Assembly (NCBI RefSeq): GCF_014489845.1
Contig: NZ_JABURY010000016.1
Coordinates: 62,001-126,000, forward strand
Length of the DNA stretch: 64,000 bases
Source: Frischella japonica
Lineage (GTDB): Bacteria > Pseudomonadota > Gammaproteobacteria > Enterobacterales > Orbaceae
Direction: 5' to 3'
The position numbers were made by a program, and so were the translations under genes. A model generated the notes under the pieces. That model saw only the letters and a program-made list of their open reading frames with translations, searched no databases and was not told the DNA's origin. Positions 61,129-64,000 of this stretch are shown here, one piece after another. The first letter of the stretch is position 1, and every line of letters starts with the position of its first letter.

Positions 61129-62064
61129 CTATCCAGCAATAATTTCTATTTGCTCAATCATCTCATTAAGCTTTGTCTTATCAGAAATACCTACTCCAGC
61201 TTGGCTCACTGATAAGGCAGAAACTGCACAAGCAAAAATTAGTGTCTGTTTAATTGAATAATTGGATAATAACCCGTGTACAATTCCAGCAACCATGGTA
61301 TCACCAGCACCAACAGTACTCGTTACTTTACATTTAGGAGGTTTAGCTATCCATGCTTCTTGTTTCGATACCCATAAAGCGCCTTTACTGCCTAAAGAAA
61401 CAATTACATTCTCTATTCCTCGACTAACTAAATCAAACGCTGCTTTTTTAATTTCATCGATTGATGATAAAGAATAACCAACTAACATTTCTAATTCTTT
61501 ATCATTGGGTTTGATTAACCAAGGTTTGGCTTTTAGTCCAGCGGCTAAAGCATCTCGACTACTATCGAAAATAACTTTAGGGCAGATAGTCTTAATTTTT
61601 GCAATCCAATTTGAAAACGCTGTTAAATCTATACCTTTTGGAAGACTACCACTAATGACAACAATCTCAGCATCACTGAGGAAGCTTAATGACTGTTCCG
61701 CAAAACTTTGCCATTGATTATTATCAACGGTAAATCCCGAAAAATTAAGATCTGTGACAGAACCACTTTCTTCAGTCAATTTGACATTAATCCTTGTACG
61801 ACCAGCTATAGCAGAAAATTTATCTTCGATACCTAATTGACTAAAGAGATGGCTAAACGCTTCGCGGTTCAAATCACCTAAAAAACCACTTGCTGTGACT
61901 TTATGCTCCAGATCGCATAATACTTTAGCTACATTAATCCCTTTACCTGCTGGTAAAAAATCATTTGTGCTAACTAAATTAACGTCGCCTAATTCAATAT
62001 TCTGACAATAACCAATGAGATCATATGCTGGATTTAAGGTAAATGTTACAATACGATGGCTCAT
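61129..62064 (-). CDS. fruK: 1-phosphofructokinase
   Basis: A 311-residue PfkB-family kinase converting fructose 1-phosphate to fructose 1,6-bisphosphate. Signatures: FTLNPAYDLIGYC at the start, FLPAGKGINVAKVLCDLEH near residue 37, and the catalytic GAGDTMVAGIVHGLL with its aspartate near residue 250. Its start shares one base with the fruB stop, giving tight coupling. Middle gene of fruBKA. Confidence 0.96.
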   Translation of the reverse strand: MSHRIVTFTLNPAYDLIGYCQNIELGDVNLVSTNDFLPAGKGINVAKVLCDLEHKVTASGFLGDLNREAFSHLFSQLGIEDKFSAIAGRTRINVKLTEESGSVTDLNFSGFTVDNNQWQSFAEQSLSFLSDAEIVVISGSLPKGIDLTAFSNWIAKIKTICPKVIFDSSRDALAAGLKAKPWLIKPNDKELEMLVGYSLSSIDEIKKAAFDLVSRGIENVIVSLGSKGALWVSKQEAWIAKPPKCKVTSTVGAGDTMVAGIVHGLLSNYSIKQTLIFACAVSALSVSQAGVGISDKTKLNEMIEQIEIIAG

Positions 62065-63260
62065 TATTCGGCTCCCTCCCCTAAACCTTCGGCAATGCCT
62101 TTTCCTATCGCATTTATCGCTTCTTGAGCATCATCACCGGTTGCTGTAAATTGTAACCGACTACCTTTTTTTGCGCCGAGAGCTACAATTTTCATTAAAC
62201 TAGTCGCACTGACCGGTATTCCAGAGCCATCCAAATTAGCTACAGTAACTTTACTATTAAATTCTTTCACTATTTTAACCAGCACAGAAGATGGTCGTGT
62301 ATGCAACCCATTTGAATTTAAGACTACAAAATCCTGCGTAACGGAATTATTATTCATAGATGCCTCACCCACTGAAGGGGTGATATTGGACGTTGTTCCT
62401 GAATTTATCATTGACTCATTCAATAATATTGAAATTAGTTGTGATTTATCGGCAGTATGAAGTATTGTTAATTGTTTATTAAATACTAAAGCAGCTAAGT
62501 TATTCATTACTGAATTGATAGCATCATTTTTTGAAGCAATGGATAATAATAATTTGACGGGTTGTCCCGATTCAGAAAATTCCGTATTAGGTCGACTAAT
62601 CGCTATAGCATTTTTAAGATTGCCATTCACACTATCATTCAACCAAATTCCTTGCCCCAAATAATTAGGTTGTTTATCGATCACGTTAATAACAAAATCA
62701 GTATTAACAGCATTAATATGTTTCAACCTAGAAGCATTTAATGCTTGTAACGTTGCCATATTATCGGCAGGAATATCAAGCATTAATAATGAATCATCAA
62801 AAATAATCGTTTCTAAATCAACTTTATCTTTCTGCCCTGTGAGCAAAGCGATAGCATCATCTTTAGTTTTTATTTGTTTAATGCGCTCCTCAACATCTTC
62901 ATCACCTAACACATGTGTTAGGTGACGCAATAAAGTGAGATGTTCATCAGAACTTGCGGCAATGCCAATAGCGATATAAGCTTTTTCACCGTCATCTCCC
63001 CAAACTACGCCTTGCGGAAAACAAAAAACTTGTACACCTGTTTTTTTGACTAAATGCCTAGTAGTTGTTGTACCATGTGGAATTGCAATTCCGCTTCCCA
63101 AAAAAGTGGCAGCTTGCGATTCACGTTCCAACATACCATCTACATAACCTTGCTCGACATATTTCTTTTCGGTTAAAGCATGTGCTATTTGCTTAATCGC
63201 ATCTTGCTTATTGTCAGCCTGCTGATTGAGATAAATATCATCTTGCATTAGCTGTAACAT
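62064..63260 (-). CDS. fruB: PTS fructose EIIA/HPr diphosphoryl transfer protein
   Basis: A 398-residue DTP protein. The IIA domain (about 1-145) has its active histidine in GIAIPHGTTTT (His62). A linker domain (about 155-300) follows, and the C-terminal FPr (HPr-like) domain has its histidine in NSNGLHTRPSS. It carries phosphate from EI to FruA. AAGGAG lies just before the ATG. First gene of the operon, directly after a Cra operator. Confidence 0.96.
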   Translation of the reverse strand: MLQLMQDDIYLNQQADNKQDAIKQIAHALTEKKYVEQGYVDGMLERESQAATFLGSGIAIPHGTTTTRHLVKKTGVQVFCFPQGVVWGDDGEKAYIAIGIAASSDEHLTLLRHLTHVLGDEDVEERIKQIKTKDDAIALLTGQKDKVDLETIIFDDSLLMLDIPADNMATLQALNASRLKHINAVNTDFVINVIDKQPNYLGQGIWLNDSVNGNLKNAIAISRPNTEFSESGQPVKLLLSIASKNDAINSVMNNLAALVFNKQLTILHTADKSQLISILLNESMINSGTTSNITPSVGEASMNNNSVTQDFVVLNSNGLHTRPSSVLVKIVKEFNSKVTVANLDGSGIPVSATSLMKIVALGAKKGSRLQFTATGDDAQEAINAIGKGIAEGLGEGAE

Positions 63261-63309
63261 AAAAACTCCTTATACGTAAATCACAGGAAATACTCTTGTC
63301 TAAAACAAT

Positions 63310-63321
63310 TGAATCGTTTCA
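63310..63321. promoter_or_regulatory. Cra/FruR operator upstream of fruB
   Basis: TGAATCGTTTCA is a near-perfect match to the Cra/FruR palindrome TGAAACGTTTCA, 50 bases before fruB and three bases downstream of the predicted -10 box. In this position bound Cra would block fruBKA transcription, with relief by fructose 1-phosphate. Confidence 0.88.
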
Positions 63322-63324
63322 GCT

Positions 63325-63353
63325 ATAATGCTAAGAAAGCTATAATTTGGCAA
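63325..63353 (-). promoter_or_regulatory. Promoter of fruBKA
   Basis: On the minus strand TTGCCA (63348-63353), a 17-base spacer and CATTAT (63325-63330). The Cra operator begins just downstream. Confidence 0.65.
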
Positions 63354-63390
63354 ATTATTTTTATCATAAATATGAAGAATGAGATTAGTA

Positions 63391-64000
63391 TCACATTTTT
63401 GCTGATGGAAATACTTTATTATTATCGCGATTCAAACGTCCGCGATAATTTAATTTTCGCTTGATTTCAGTATAGCCTGGTTCATAACTGCCTTGATTGG
63501 ATAAGTTGTTTAATAGCATATTCACCGTCACTTCGGCAATGATTTTATGATCTTGTACCAGGCTAATAATATTGCAAGGTAAAAAATCTAATAATTCATT
63601 ATCACCAAAGGTTGCGATTACCATACAAGAAGGTAATTCGTGATTTTTAGTTAAAATAGCATCAATCACACCTTGCAATAATGAAAAAGAGGTGACAAAT
63701 AATGCCTTAGGTATCGTATTTTTTTGTAACCATGCATTAAATAAATTATGCGCTGCTTCGCGGCTATAATCTTCAGCATAGAGATAGGTGATTTGGTTTT
63801 GAACAAACTTAATGCAGGATCTAAACCCACATTTGCGTAACTGGCTGATGAATAAATTAGGCGATGCACCGACATACACAATATCACTATTACCAATATA
63901 ATTTATAAATTCGGTTGTTAATAATTGCGCATCTCGTAAATCCGCTCCTAATATACTCCTAAATTTAGCAGGATTGAGAGGTCTATCTAAAGCTAAAATT
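63391..64000 (-). CDS. cra: Catabolite repressor/activator Cra (FruR), partial
   Basis: The C-terminal 202 codons of a LacI-family regulator, running off the right edge with its DNA-binding domain outside the window. The effector domain is plainly Cra-like: LALDRPLNPAKF, a GADLRDAQLL segment, YVGASPNLFISQLRKCGFR, ALFVTSFSLLQGVIDAIL, VIATFGDNELLDFLPCN, and the end TEIKRKLNYRGRLNR. The frame has no stop up to base 64000. In E. coli cra is far from fruBKA; here it is immediately upstream in the same direction, as a local regulator. Confidence 0.94.
   Translation of the reverse strand, partial: ILALDRPLNPAKFRSILGADLRDAQLLTTEFINYIGNSDIVYVGASPNLFISQLRKCGFRSCIKFVQNQITYLYAEDYSREAAHNLFNAWLQKNTIPKALFVTSFSLLQGVIDAILTKNHELPSCMVIATFGDNELLDFLPCNIISLVQDHKIIAEVTVNMLLNNLSNQGSYEPGYTEIKRKLNYRGRLNRDNNKVFPSAKM

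Overview
The window looks like a chromosome segment of a low-GC gammaproteobacterium. Gene order is enterobacterial in many places (rpmH-rnpA-yidD-yidC, ygiF-glnE, yhdT-panF-prmA, psd-mscM, feoABC, fruBKA), but the DNA is strongly AT-rich. That pattern best fits the Orbales (Gilliamella/Frischella-like insect-gut bacteria). This is an inference from protein resemblance and composition; no search was run.

Layout. 1-4.2 kb (+): a galactitol-type PTS (IIB, IIC) with a D-2-hydroxyacid dehydrogenase and a FucO-like reductase, closed by a clear terminator. 4.2-9.1 kb: sparse, with a secreted EEP-family phosphodiesterase, a lone TatA/E, a UspA protein, mogA and argR. 9.1-17 kb (-): nudC, then the rpmH-rnpA-yidD-yidC operon with a near-consensus promoter, then murQ, and aas-lplT. 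17.4-28.1 kb (-): a small secreted protein, feoABC, a TPR-like lipoprotein, glnE, ygiF, glyA. 28.5-43 kb: a DASS transporter, yhdT-panF-prmA (+), fdhD, azlCD, dedA, mscM-psd, dnaB, murJ and a LOG-family protein.

A tRNA-Asn gene at 43.1 kb marks a sharp change. From 43.2 to 58.3 kb (-) the genes are small secreted proteins and lipoproteins, many broken, mixed with 3' ends of lost genes (one an amidase-2-like zinc-site remnant). They include a 34-bp frameshifting duplication, a tandem paralog pair with one copy frameshifted, a lipoprotein cut by one in-frame TGA, two kinds of orphan C-terminal fragments, and a second three-member secreted/lipoprotein family with a decayed middle copy. I read this as an accumulating array of immunity-like proteins left by effector/immunity cassette turnover. 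This is inference: no Rhs, VgrG, Hcp or integrase gene is in the window. Inside it is an intact three-gene cassette: UvrA-like ABC ATPase, beta-lactamase-fold protein and MATE exporter. The beta-lactamase-fold member has lost the family's SxxK lysine and YxN tyrosine and may be a pseudoenzyme.

58.3-59.3 kb is almost empty. The window closes with the fructose PTS operon fruB-fruK-fruA (-), preceded by a strong Cra/FruR operator just downstream of a recognisable promoter, and by the local regulator gene itself, which runs off the right edge.
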